A stretch of DNA of 64,000 nucleotides from Dysidea avara (lineage: Eukaryota; Porifera; Demospongiae; Dictyoceratida; Dysideidae), in contig NC_089275.1 in the NCBI RefSeq assembly GCF_963678975.1, positions 33,553,116 to 33,617,115 on the forward strand. The letters are read 5' to 3'. This document shows, piece after piece, positions 1-11,639 of this stretch. The first letter of the stretch is position 1, and each line of letters begins with the position of its first letter. Below the pieces are notes generated by a model. It was not told the DNA's origin, ran no database searches, and saw only the letters and a list, made by a program, of their open reading frames with translations. A program made the translations under genes and the position numbers.

Positions 1-3000
1 AACAAATCACCCTGTAGAAAGATCAGCTAGAAGAAGTCACCTTGTAGAGAGTTCAGCTACAAAGAACCATCATGTAGAGAGTTCAGCTGCAAAGAAATCA
101 CCTGTAGAGAGTTCAGCTACAAACAAATCTCCCTGTAGAGAGATCAGCTAGAAGAAGTTTCCTTGTATAGAGTTCAGCTACAAACAAATCACCCTGTAGA
201 AAGATCAGCTAGAAGAAGTTACCTTGTGGAGAGTTCAGCTACAAAGAAACCATCATGTAGAGAGTTCAGCTGCAAACAAATCACCTGTAGAGAGTTCAGC
301 TACAAACAAATCTCCCTGTAGAGAGATCAGCTAGAAGAAGTTTCCTTGTAGAGAGTTCAGCTACAAACAAATCACCCTCTTGAAAGATCAGCTAGAAGAA
401 GTCACCTTGTAGAGAGTTCAGTTACAAAGAAACCACCACGTAGAGAGTTCAGCTACAAACTAGTGACCTTGTAGAGACATCAGTTACCTTGTAGAGAGTT
501 CAGCTACAAAGAAACCATCATGTAGGGAGTTCAGCTGCAAACAAATCACCTGTAGAGAGTTCAGCTACAAACAAATCACCCTGTAGAAAGATCAGCTAGA
601 AGAAGTCACCTTGTAGAGAGTTCAGCTACAAAGAACCATCATGTAGAGAGATCAGCTGCAAACAAATCAGCTGTAGAGAGTTCAGCTACAAACAAATCTC
701 CCTGTAGAGAGATCAGCCAGAAGAAGTTTCCTTGTAGATAGTTCAGCTACAAACAAATCACCCTGTAGAAAGATCAGCTAGAAGAAGTTGCCTTGTAGAG
801 AGTTCAGCTACAAAGAAACCATCATGTAGAGAGTTCAGCTGCAAACAAATCACCTGTAGAGAGATCAGCTAGAAGAAGTTTCCTTGTAGATAGTTCAGCT
901 ACAAACATATCACCCTGTAGAAAGATCAGCTAGAAGAAGTTACCTTGTAGAGAGTTCAGCTACAAAGAAACCATCAAGTAGAGAGTTCAGCTGCAAACAA
1001 ATCACCTGTAGAGAGTTCAGCTACAAACAAATCTCCCTGTAGAGAGATCAGCTAGAAGAAATTACCTTGTAGAGAGTTCAGTTACAAAGAAACCATCATA
1101 TAGAGAGTTCAGCTGCAAACAAATCTCCCTGTAGAGAGATCAGCTACAAACAAATCACCCTGTAGAAAGATCAGCTAGAAGAAGTCACCTTGTAGAGAGT
1201 TCAGCTACAAAGAACCATCATATAGAGAGTTCAGCTGTAAAGAAATCACCTGTAGAGAGTTCAGCTACAAACAAATCTCCCTGTAGAGAGATCAGCTAGA
1301 AGAAGTTTCCTTGTATAGAGTTCAGCTACAAACAAATCACCCAGTAGAAAGATCAGCTAGAAGAAGTTACCTTGTGGAGAGTTCAGCTACAAAGAAACCA
1401 TCATGTAGAGAGTTCAGCTGCAAACAAATCACCTGTAGAGAGTTCAGCTACAAAACAAATCTCCCTGTAGAGAGATCAGCTAGAAGAAATTACCTTGTAG
1501 AGAGTTCAGTTACAAAGAAACCATCATGTAGAGAGTTCAGCTACAAACAAATCTCCCTGTAGAAAGATCAGCTAGAAGAAGTCACCTTGTAGAGAGTTCA
1601 GTTACAAAGAAATGATCATGTAGAGAGTTCAGCTGCAAACAAATCACCTGTAGAGAGTTGAGCTACAAACAAATCTCCCTGTAGAGAGATCAGCCAGAAT
1701 AAGTTTCCTTGTAGAGAGTTCAGCTACAAACAAATCACCCTTTAGAAAGATCAGCTAGAAGAAGTTACCTTGTGGAGAGTTCAGCTATAAAGAAACCATC
1801 ATGTAGAGAGTTCAGCTGCAAACAAATCTCCCTGTAGAGAGTTCAGCTACAAACAAATCTCCCTGTAGACAGATCCACTAGAAGAAATTACCTTGTAGAG
1901 AGTTCAGTTACAAAGAAACCATCATGTAGAGAGTTCAGTTGCAAAAAAATCTCCCTGTAGAGAGATCAGCTACAAACAAATCACCCTGTAGAAAGATCAG
2001 CTAGAAGAAGTCACCTTGTAGAGAGTTCAGCTACAAAGAACCATCATGTAGAGAGTTCAGCTGCAAAGAAATCACCTGTAGAGAGTTCAGCTACAAATAA
2101 ATCTCCCTGTAGAGAGATCAGCTAGAAGAAGTTTCCTTGTATAGAGTTCAGCTCAAACAAATCACCCTGTAGAAAGATCAGCTAGAAGAAGTCACCTTGT
2201 AGAGAGTTCAGCTACAAAGAACCATCATGTAGAGAGTTCAGCTGCAAAGAAATCACCTGTAGAGAGTTCAGCTACAAATAAATCTCCCTGTAGAGAGATC
2301 AGCTAGAAGAAGTTACCTTGTGGAGAGTTCAGCTACAAAGAAACCATCATGTAGAGAGTTCAGCTGCAAACGAATCACCTGTAGAGAGTTCAGCTACAAA
2401 CAAATAGCCTTGTAGAGAGATCAGCTAGAAGAAATTACCTTGTAGAGAGTTCAGTTACAAAGAAACCATCATGTAGAGAGTTCAGCTACAAATAAATCTC
2501 CCTGTAGAAAGATCAGCTAGAAGAAGTCACCTTGTAGAGAGTTCAGCTACAAAGAAAGCATCATGTAGAGAGTTCAGCTGCAAAGAAATCACCTGTAGAG
2601 AGTTCAGCTACAAACAAATCTCCCTGTAGAGAGATCAGCCAGAATAAGTTTCCTTGTAGAGAGTTCAGCTACAAACAAATCACCCTTTAGAAAGTTCAGC
2701 TAGAAGAAGTTACCTTGTGGAGAGTTCAGCTATAAGAAACCATCATGTAGAGAGTTCAGCTGCAAACAAATTACCTGTAGAGAGTTCAGCTACAAACAAA
2801 TCTCCCTGTAGAGAGATCAGCTAGAAGAAACTACCTTGTAGAGAGTTCAGTTACAAAGAAACCACCATGTAGAGAGTTCAGCTGCAAAGAAATCACCCAG
2901 TAGAAAATTCAGCCACAAACAAATTGCCCTGTAGAAAGATCAGTTATAAGAAGTTACCTTGTAGAGAGTTCAGATACAAAGAAACCATTCTGTAAAGAAC

Positions 3001-3235
3001 TCAGCTGCAAACAAATCTCCTGCACAGAATTCAGGTACAAACAAATCACCCTGTAGAGAGATCAGCTAAAAGAAGTTACCTTGTAGATAGTTCAGCTACA
3101 AATAAATCACCCTGTAGATAGATCAGCTAGAAGAAGTTACCTTGTAGATTTTTCAGCTACAAACATTCACCCTGCAGAGAGAGCAGCAAGAAGAAGTCAC
3201 CTTGTAGAGTGTTCAGTTACAAAAAACCACCATGA
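1..3235 (+). repeat. satellite array, ~30 bp monomer in a ~183 bp higher-order repeat
   Basis: Tandem array of 30-31 bp monomers, each beginning close to GTAGAGAGTTCAGCT. Six monomer types recur in fixed order: AGAAGAAGTTACCTT, ACAAAGAAACCATCAT, GCAAACAAATCACCT, ACAAACAAATCTCCCT, AGAAGAAGTTTCCTT and ACAAACAAATCACCCT endings. They form a higher-order unit of about 183 bp; for example GTAGAAAGATC recurs at 14 and 196. Degeneration increases after about 2,880. Short open frames here (e.g. 1311-1562) are translations of the repeat. The same satellite occurs inverted at 39.8-41.6 kb and in this orientation at 44.0 and 46.9-47.8 kb. Confidence 0.95.
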
Positions 3236-3317
3236 AGAGTTCTATGATAAATATATGTATTATAAAGTCCCAAAGGCCGGCTTTGGGGTATGCAAATACA
3301 AAAAGAAATGAAATCTA

Positions 3318-3637
3318 AACCAAAACAGCCAAGCTGTAAAAAAAGTGTGCGGCCCTCAAAAAGGCTATGGTGAAAAAAGATGTGAAATCCAAGGTGGCGG
3401 CCAAGAAATGGCTGTGATGGTAGGTTAATGGTAAAAATTTTAATAACGGCAATTTAGGTGAATTTTTTTGCCAAGACCAAGTGGCACAAAAATTCACTTG
3501 AATTGTCGTTATTAAAATTTTTACCATTAACCTACCATCACAGCCATTTCTTGGCCGCCACCTTGGATTTCACATCTTTTTTCACCATAGCCTTTTTGAG
3601 GGCCGCACACTTTTTTTACAGCTTGGTTGTTTTGGTG
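3318..3637. mobile_element. foldback (hairpin) MITE, copy 1
   Basis: Long near-perfect inverted repeat. The left arm starts AACAGCCAAGCTGTAAAAAA and the right arm ends with its reverse complement; both include GGTGGCGGCCAAGAAATGGC. Arms are about 145 bp around a short centre. Related copies lie at 9450-9691 and 39331-39540, with a degenerate fragment near 32405-32500. The outer flank, containing GGCCGGCTTTGGGG and TTTGTATTTG-like sequence, is shared with the 39.5 kb copy. The mirrored open frames on both strands (3315-3527, 3458-3640) are a by-product of the palindrome. Confidence 0.85.
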
Positions 3638-3924
3638 TAGATATAGTTTAATGCCTAAAATGTAGTGTATACATGTTAAATAAAACATCTAAAGAGATAA
3701 ATTTTATGTAGTTAAATTACCAGCTATTCAAGAAATGTATGATGGGAACAATGTGATAACCTTTTCTCTAGTGTGGTTGGGTGGATTTTTACCTCAGCCA
3801 TGTGCAATAATGAATCCCTTTATATTAGTAGTATCAATGTGACCTGCATCAACCTGTGATTTTAAACTTTCCTCTTGCCCATTCTCAAGCAGGACATAAA
3901 ACCATTGTTCTCCTGTATATCTTA

Positions 3925-4451
3925 CTAAATGACATATTGGCATCTTTTTTTGTCAATGGAAACAACATCTTCCCATTTCCACGAGTATTTAGAATTAGTG
4001 TGTTGTATTTCTTGTAGGCGACATGTTTCTGATAATGGTTCAGTACATGTGGGCCATGTAAAGTCACATCCATAAGTGGTCTGTGAGTCTGATAACTTTT
4101 TACAGTTGTCATGGTAAATAGTACTATTGTTAGTATCAAATGTAAACCCGTTTTGTGCCATATGAGCACCAAAAGTAGTATTCTGTTGAGGTTCACAAGA
4201 TGCCCACACCTTGATCAATATTCCTTGTTCCCTGGTCTGATGACCACAAGCTCCGATTCTCATCTCATCCAAACACTTAGCACACTCTACTACCCACTGA
4301 CCTGAGTAACTACAGTCAGTAGCAATGTATAACAACTTTCCTGTGAGGTATTTGTTATAAAGAGTGAAAATATCTTGGAAGTTAATTGTTCCATCTTTGA
4401 AGCACCAGTTTCCTGTTCCTTCCTCTCCATAACCAGTGTAGTAAATTAATG
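3925..4451 (-). CDS. terminal exon of a caspase-like (clan CD, C14-type) protein, catalytic His apparently replaced
   Basis: An open frame on the minus strand ends at TAG 3925-3927. A good acceptor (pyrimidine-rich, GTTGTAG) lies just above 4451, so this is probably a last exon with a phase-1 entry. The peptide starts LIYYTGYGEEGTGNWCFKDG and contains ATDCSYSGQWV. The layout (beta strand, Y-x-G-x-G, then D-C-x-x-S-G) matches caspase and metacaspase p20 domains, where the motifs are normally YxGHG and DxCxSG/DCCxSG. Here the usual histidine position reads Tyr (YTGYG) while the nucleophile-type Cys is present. The tail is Cys-rich (KKRCQYVI end). Upstream exons were not found before the (CA)n at 4553. 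It may be an inactive paralogue or a gene fragment. Family assignment is by motif memory only. Confidence 0.45.
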
Positions 4452-4551
4452 CTACAACAATAGATGGAAATAATACCATGCATACATGTAGGTAGCTACA
4501 TGATAATAGTATAATTTAACAATTCAAATTTGTGTGCTGTGATAAAAAATA

Positions 4552-4552
<1 letters not shown>

Positions 4553-4610
<58 letters not shown>

Positions 4611-4632
4611 CACACACACACGCACGCACACT
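4553..4632. repeat. (CA)n microsatellite
   Basis: About 80 bp of CA dinucleotides with a few CG interruptions. Open frames of poly Cys-Val or Thr-His here and in the other CA/GT tracts are artefacts. Confidence 0.95.
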
Positions 4633-4639
4633 ATTTACC

Positions 4640-6030
4640 CTATATATACAAAACAAGTTGGCCAACAGTGATGGCACCATATATATGTGGGTGAAGTGAG
4701 GAATTTCTATATAGATGATTATATTAGCAAGACTATAGCTTAAGAAAATTTTTAATTTTGAGTAGAAATAAAAAGGCAGTGAGGTCATTAAACCATACTA
4801 GTGCACATTCATCTTTAGTCACATACAGTCTGTCAATGGTGCAACCATGGATAAAGTAGGGGTTACATGCCAACCGGTATACTGCAGATGTAGGTCCTTT
4901 GTTTTATTGCAAATCTATGTATCATCCCTACTCATACTGTATATAAGACGTATAATTTTTATATTTATAATTGTTTATTACATGCAGGTGAACTATAATT
5001 GCATATCACATTAAAGAAATAAATGGAACAGTAAAATTTAATTCCTTGACTAGTAATGTATATGTACCCCTGTTCATTCGATGACCATTAGGCTTGAGTC
5101 AATTATGTTTTGAAAATTTCCTATTGTGCTTGCCTATTGTGTTCAAAATTATATTTTCAAAATCAAGATTTGCTCAAGTGCTGACTGTTGTTAGAGCATG
5201 GCAATACCGTATAGTAAAAAACATTTACAGTAAAAAAACTTTGGTGAATTAGGAAAATAATATCACAATTGTCAAAGTTTTTTTCTGCCAATTACCTTTA
5301 GCAGTCGCATGTACATGCTGAAAGGATGGGTATCGAAGTATCATGATGGTACGGTATCATGGGTATTTCATCAAGCGTTCCCTTCGATTATCACGAGGTT
5401 TATTGTCCCACAAGAGTTCACAAAAAGCCAAACATTGCTCTCAACATTTAGAACCAGTGAATGATGCTTACACTTGTACGATGCTTACACTTAACCCTAT
5501 GCAAGTAAACCATACAGAGAAGTTAATTTAATTTCCGTATCAACAATTTTCTCACATATTTATATAGGCACCACAAAACTATTTGAAACATTTAATAAGC
5601 TACTATAAGAGAAAGTATAGATACCCGTAGCTGTGCATGCACTTATCACCTGTTTTACAGGGATAAAACAGTTGCATTGTGACCATACCCTTATAAAAGT
5701 CAGAGCATGGCAACCATGACCACTAATAGCATAGACAGCAGTTTTGCTGTAAGAAATGAGATATGACACTGAAGAACATCCTACTGTGTAGCCCAGTCAA
5801 GGCAAGATTGAGATACTCATGTATATAATAGATGCTACAAAGTATGCATAACAGGTAATATATGTAATAGTTATACATTGGACATGAGTGCTTTGCCGGA
5901 TATATATGCATATGCCCAAGGGCCACAGGCTTGAGAGCAAGTGTGTATATACAGACAAAGCACAATTGCCCGTGGTATAACTAATATGTTCTACTTTAAC
6001 ATGCAGACTTTCCTGGCTAAATCTTTAGTT
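4640..6030. other. AT-rich non-coding stretch
   Basis: No credible exon, RNA gene or long repeat was seen. Stop codons are dense in all frames and the open frames are short and of low-complexity composition. A short palindromic segment near 5900-5990 shares the TATATATGCATATG and GTGGTATAACTA words with the hairpin at 7145-7240. Confidence 0.5.
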
Positions 6031-6037
6031 ACTATAC

Positions 6038-6332
6038 CCTTCTCTTATATGGGGAACCAAGTAAGCTGTGATTGTGGGATTGAATTTTGCCAAACAAACT
6101 GTGATTGTGGGATTCAATTATAATACATCAAACAGTAGTTTGATTTTACTTTTGCTAATATAACAATTTTAAGAGACTAGTGTTAATTATGTTACTTTAA
6201 CTACTATATTTACAAAAGCAAAAAACAAACTACTGTTGATATATTAAAATTGAATCCCACAATCACAGCTTGTTTGGCAAAATTCAATTCCACAATCACA
6301 GTTTGCTTGCTTCCCTATATATGAGAAGAGAG
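6038..6332. mobile_element. foldback element with nested direct repeats in each arm
   Basis: Left arm (about 6040-6120) and right arm (about 6240-6332) are reverse complements. They start near CTTCTCTTATATGGGGAACC and end at its inverse. Each arm contains two copies of a CTGTGATTGTGGGATT word. A stem of about 90 bp surrounds an AT-rich loop. The word CCCACAATC recurs at 6931, 8127 and 12150, suggesting further degraded relatives. Confidence 0.75.
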
Positions 6333-7144
6333 ATTAAAGTATAACATCAAAGAAATCTAATGATTTCTGGATATAGTGTGCACTCCTATTAGGTGTGCAA
6401 TGTCTTGAGTCAATGAGATATACGCAATGGCTTAATGAGATATATACCACTTTAGCATGGGCGTTCAAAGGCGCCACTCAGTGTTTAACTTGCACATTGC
6501 CTGGGAAATATCAAGATATTGTCCGGGAAATATCATGGGAAAGCGGTTTGTCAATGACTTTGATGCCCAGCCAGTCCAAAGAAATGATATGCTTTGACTC
6601 GTTATATTGAGCAACATAGAGCTTTGCATTGTGGGACTCGATTTTGTAGCGGTTGCTAAACTGAGTATATTCTCTAAGATGGACTAGTTGGTTGTTAGTA
6701 AAGGATAATGAGGGCACACAATAATTGTTTGGGCAATCGTGGATGCGTATTCCTACCCACCGCATATCAGCCTTTGAACAGACCACAGAGCAGAATAACT
6801 ACTACTGCTATGCTGAAATAGGTTAGTAACTTACAGTCCTAAGTGCTTAACTTAATATAATAACTTACTTACTTCTCCAATAGCGAAGTTAGTTGGCTTA
6901 ACTTAGTACAAAAATGATAACAATTAAACTGAATCCCACAATCGCAAGTTTTCTAACATAGCGTGTTGAAGCATAGTAATGTATTAATGACGTTTTAACA
7001 TATGGACAATGTTTTGATGGCTATTAGCCCATGCTTTTAAAACCACAATTGATTGTCAGATGCTACTGTATAAAACAAATGAGATGAGTCTTCAGTAGTT
7101 CTTTCACCTATTAGGTGAGTGCACCCCAAATGATATATATCACT

Positions 7145-7241
7145 TATACCATGGCTGCTTGGGATTTTGCTGACATATACACCTGCAGCCCTCAGGCTTT
7201 GGCTGTATATATCAGCAAAATCCCTTGCAGTCATGGTATAA
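7145..7241. repeat. short hairpin (palindromic MITE-like)
   Basis: TATACCATGGCTGCTTGGGA...GCTGACATATAC is inverted at GTATATATCAGCAAAATCCC...GCAGTCATGGTATA, giving a ~36 bp stem with imperfections and a ~25 bp loop. Confidence 0.7.
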
Positions 7242-7870
7242 CTATTAAATATGCACTGTAGCAGTGCGTATATCTCGTTAAGGCATATATTTATGCACTG
7301 GTACACTGGTACAGTGCATATATCTTGTATAGGCAGTGCGTATATCTCTTTTTAACATTTTGAGTCACTGCAATATGTGATATTTATGTACTGGCTTTCC
7401 TTTGATCTGAACAGGAGGTGCGAAAGTGGTACATATAGGTGTGAAAGTGGTACATAAATAAATATAAAAAGAACTTTGCGTGGGAGTATAAAAGTAAAAA
7501 AAAAAAGGTTTTATATTCACCATAAAAGCCCAAGTGTTCTATATTGGGCAGTTATAGAACACTTTAATAGATAGACCACAGTTCTATATCAGGTACGTAG
7601 TTATAGAACTGCCAGGTCTATTTTGTAGGCTAATAGCCTACTTTAAGTGAGTAATCACTCATTCTAGTCAGCACAACCAATCAACCAAGCCAGTGTAGGC
7701 TGATAGCCTGACTGTGCTGGCTGACCAGTGCAACACAGGTGCAATGCCTATTCTACCCATGATAACACTCCTTCGTGAGTTTCTAATTGTTTCATGTGTG
7801 TTGTGTGTGTACCTCAAGTTGACAGTTCCCTATACCAGTCAAAGCACTGCCTTTTGCTCATGCTATACAG

Positions 7871-7968
7871 GAAATATAGCACTCAAAGAGTGGGTAAGAG
7901 ACAAATATAGCACGAGGCAAAGCCGAATGCTATATTTTGTTGCCCACTCTTTTCATGCTATATTTTCC
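7871..7968. repeat. short hairpin (palindromic MITE-like)
   Basis: GAAATATAGCACTCAAAGAG pairs with CTCTTTTCATGCTATATTTTC. A second inner stem is ATATAGCACGAGGC / GAATGCTATAT. The loop GAGGCAAAGCCGA resembles the GGCTTTGCCTCG word of a second hairpin near 58680-58770. Confidence 0.7.
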
Positions 7969-8320
7969 ATATAGCACTCATGGCAGTGATTTATCTAATA
8001 CATATATATGTGTGTACTTACCTGGGAACAGGTGAGTATATATAGCTGTGCTCACCTGTAGTATACAGTGTATATATACACACCTGTGGTTTGAGGCATG
8101 TCACACTAATATTCCTAGATTACTAATTCCCACAATCGATTGTCACTACCATTTTGATCAAGCTGACTTGTGAGAGGAAAGCTACCAGTGTGTTTACCAT
8201 GCCAAACTAATAAGTGTAAGTCATGTTAGTAAGTTAGTATGTGTGCATGGGTGTTTAGTATGTTGTGTAGTGCAGGTTGATTTAGACACATGGTATATTA
8301 TATGAACTATGGCTCACTTT

Positions 8321-8452
8321 GGTGTATTGCACTTATATACACTCCTTCTCCTTAGTCATTAGAAGATTACTGTTGATAAACCCCTTGGCTTCATCTCAGG
8401 GTTTATCAACAGTAAACTTCCTCTGACTTCAGAGTCATAAGTGCAATACACC
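8321..8452. repeat. hairpin with ~55 bp imperfect arms
   Basis: GGTGTATTGCACTTAT at the left is inverted as ATAAGTGCAATACACC at the right. An inner stem TTTACTGTTGATAAACCC-type sequence pairs around CTTGGCTTCATCTC. Confidence 0.75.
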
Positions 8453-9245
8453 TCATTGCCATGGTTTTTATGTGACCAGATTTTGCAAAACCAATGTAAA
8501 TCACACATCAGGCAAAATCAAACTACCACTACTACTGGATAGCTACAATATCATATTATTAGTTTTGACCCTTGGTATTACTCAAACTGCTGTTAAGAGA
8601 CATCTTTTCTGTGTGGTGTGGCGAGCTCAAATGGTGGTTTCTGACTTTGGAAGGGCCTGGCTTAGCAATAATTAGTGGTGAACTGGTGGATGGTCTGATA
8701 AGGTTGGTTGGATGTTTTCTGTGTTGATTTTTCTGCATATCAGCCACTAATTAAGAAGCCAGCACAGCCCTGTAACCTTGTGTCTGGACTTCATTTGTCA
8801 TCTGCCTTTATTTTGAAGTCAATCTCTTTAGTATCCCATCATCCCCCACCCTCCTGCCCTTTGTGAGCACTTGTGATACTACTGTACTTCACTTGCCCAA
8901 CTGCTTACATCTTCTATCTGATTTGGCAGAAAACTTTACAAGTAGCTACAAGTACTGGAAATGGTCTAAAGGGTATTACATTGATGCATCCCTTGTGTAA
9001 ATTTGCATATGTTTTGCATTATACATGTAGCTGTCTGCCAGGTAGGACAGACCACACAGCAAATTTGATTAAATTCGCAACAGCCATTTGCAAGATATTA
9101 TAGGCATTCAAAGTTTTGACACTTTTTTAATGTTTTGTTCTTCCTGTTATGCCATACAGGGGCTCTGATTTATTTTGCACACTTTGCAGAAATTGCTATA
9201 AATGTGTAATTCAGTTGCCTCAATCCTTGGTACAAATGAAAAGTT

Positions 9246-9378
9246 GAATTCAAGTTTGCTGTGAATCTGAGCCAGGCACCAAGCCAAGCACAGACTGAGC
9301 CAAGCCTGAGCCAAGCACAGACTGAGACTGAGCCAAAAGACTGCTGTGAGACTGAGCCAAGCACAGACTGAGCCAAGT
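9246..9378. repeat. minisatellite of GAGCCAAGCACAGACT units
   Basis: Irregular tandem copies of a 10-18 bp word around GAGCCAAGCACAGACT. The Leu/Ser/Trp-rich open frames on the minus strand are translations of the repeat. Confidence 0.75.
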
Positions 9379-9449
9379 TCCATCTTCATAGCTTGTTTCA
9401 GTTGTGAGTTATGATTGATTATTAAAGCACTTGTAATTTACTGTATATA

Positions 9450-9691
9450 CAGCCAAGCTGTGAAAAAAGGTGCAGCCTTAAAAAGCCTGGGTGAAAAAAG
9501 TTATGAAAACAAAGGTGGCAGCCAAAAAATGGCTGCAATGATGTTGTACTAATAAAGTTTAACAATGCACAGCCATTATCAAATTTTATTAGCATTAACA
9601 TCATTGCAGCCATTTTTTGGCCACCACTTTTGATTTCATAACTTTCGTCACCCAGGATTTTAAGGCTGCACCTTTTTTCACAGCTTGGCTG
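9450..9691. mobile_element. foldback MITE, copy 2
   Basis: Same family as 3318-3637. It starts CAGCCAAGCTGTGAAAAAAG and ends with the inverse; both arms carry GGTGGCAGCCAAAAAATGGC or its partner. A short single-copy centre lies around 9555-9580. It is followed by the family's outer flank (CATTTCTTTTTGTAATAG, CCAAAGCCAGCC). Confidence 0.85.
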
Positions 9692-10610
9692 TTCTTGTGT
9701 AGATATCATTTCTTTTTGTAATAGCAAGTTCCAAAGCCAGCCTATGGTTGACCTTGATAATTCATTATAACTTTTTTCCCTTTACTACAGGAATCATCAA
9801 AGACTGCATGGCTGAAATAAGATGAATTTTGAAGGTGCGTATATCCCAATGATGGCTGGGCAGATTTGACTCAAACTAGGAATGGGAGATGCCCTACCCT
9901 GAGGAAGTTTCCATTGCAGAAATGGTTAATTAATGCCGTTCAAGCACTGCACAGCTACGGATACATGAGAACTTTTTTATTTAAAATTTTATGTTATTAT
10001 TCCCAGGGTTACCAGCACCCCTTGCCACAACCCTGACATCACAGAACTATATGACACTACTCCTTCTGAAGAGAGACAAGGAAAATACAGCACTGAGCAG
10101 CATGACCCATACCATCCCTTAATGTTGAAAAGACAATTGCAAGTGGGGTAAAAGAACCAATCTCAATTTTGTTGTTAATACTTCCGTTGCTTCTCACGTT
10201 CAAAACGTTGATAAACTACAGTGAGGATACTTGGATACCACGATATGAAGATGCAATAGCCTTAACTTTGACATAAAAATGCCTTCAGATGTTTGCTTAC
10301 CTCCTTAGAATCGTGAAGCATAAATGTCTACATGAGCTCCATCCTCATTATTGGTTGTCGGATATCAAAGGCTGAATCTTACCTGTAAAAAGGCTGCGAC
10401 GGATACATGAAAATGGCATTTAATTTTTCTGGTTTTGTAAAACAAATATTGCCCACCCACACTGGCTGTGCTGTACTTGGCCACATGACATGGTTACTTT
10501 CATAATTTTTGTAGAATGTTCTAGAACATGAACTTGGGAAATGAACTTGACTATTGAGTAAATCATAGCATTTATAAAGTAGAAATAAAGTGAGGTAATC
10601 AGCAATGATA

Positions 10611-10690
10611 ACAGCGGCTCAGTGGCTAAGGATTTGGATGTTTAGTATGGAGGTCCCTGGTTCAAACACTGGTCAGTAACTTTTTTTTGA
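10611..10690 (+). repeat. tRNA-derived SINE head
   Basis: GCGGCTCAGTGGCTAAGGA followed about 35 bp later by GGTTCAAACAC resembles polymerase III A and B boxes, and a T-rich run follows at 10681. There is no cloverleaf with intact acceptor pairing, so this is a SINE-like relic rather than a tRNA gene. The downstream 10700-11230 shares GGTTTACCCTGTAGGCGTGAC with the repeats at 41.6-42.6 and 43.2-44.0 kb. Confidence 0.45.
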
Positions 10691-11639
10691 CGTTTTTAAT
10701 GCATCTTTTTTTACTTCACAGTGACTGTTCTATTAGAGTGTTTTGACCCACAGTTTACAATTGTTTGGTTTTTGTCTTGTAACTCTGTAGCTGTCAATGT
10801 GATTTGTTTTAAACCACAAAAAGTTTGAGCTACGATGGTTAACCTATACTTATGCATACCAATTTTTACATAAGTGGTTTACCCTGTAGGCGTGACAACA
10901 AGTTGGCCTTTTTAATGCAAAATCGTCCATAATTATAACTCGATGAATATTAATCAGATTTGCACCAAACGTGGTACATGATTGTGCCACAATACGTTTT
11001 TAAAGTGTACCAAAGCTCAAGACAATTGAACTACACATTTGAATTTTATAATGGTTGTTGTAAAGTGTGTGAAAAGAATCTAAGCCCCCCCCAAGCCCCT
11101 AACGAAGAAAAAAAACCTGAAGAAATTAAGCCAAATCTTGAAGGCTTATATTTCACGATTGCATTAAGCAATCTTTCTCACATTTTGTATGTGGGGTCCA
11201 GAAGGTGGAGGGCATTTGCAGTATAAAAATGATTTTAATTCGAGAAGGGAGCATGGAGCTACATATGTGTGAAAACCACGTTTTGTTTCTTCCTGCAAAT
11301 ATGCTCATGATGTGGTGCACTGGCTTTCTTGACTGCACGACACACTACCTTGTGTCTTGATAGTAGCTGACAATAAGCTGAAACAGAAAATGGGATAAAG
11401 AAAGGAACAAAATCTCTCCTATTTGAACTGCAGGCCACCCAATATCTAGTCAGGTGCCACAATAAGCCTCCTACAGGAGGGATGGATTTTCTTCCTTTTA
11501 ACCAAAGTACTGTATTTATTATTATAACAACTTTACAGTGACCAGCACTGAAGGTCTGACAGCAACATGTGCTGCAGCCTTTGGATTACCCTAACCTAAC
11601 AAACAGGAACTAGGTAGTATCATACAGTACAGTAATACT

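Noticed and set aside
1311-1562. 83-codon open frame in the satellite
   Set aside because: It is a translation of the 30-31 bp repeat; indels between monomers close the frame elsewhere in the array.
10611-10690. tRNA gene
   Set aside because: Only A- and B-box-like words are visible; acceptor and anticodon stems do not pair, so a SINE head is more likely.
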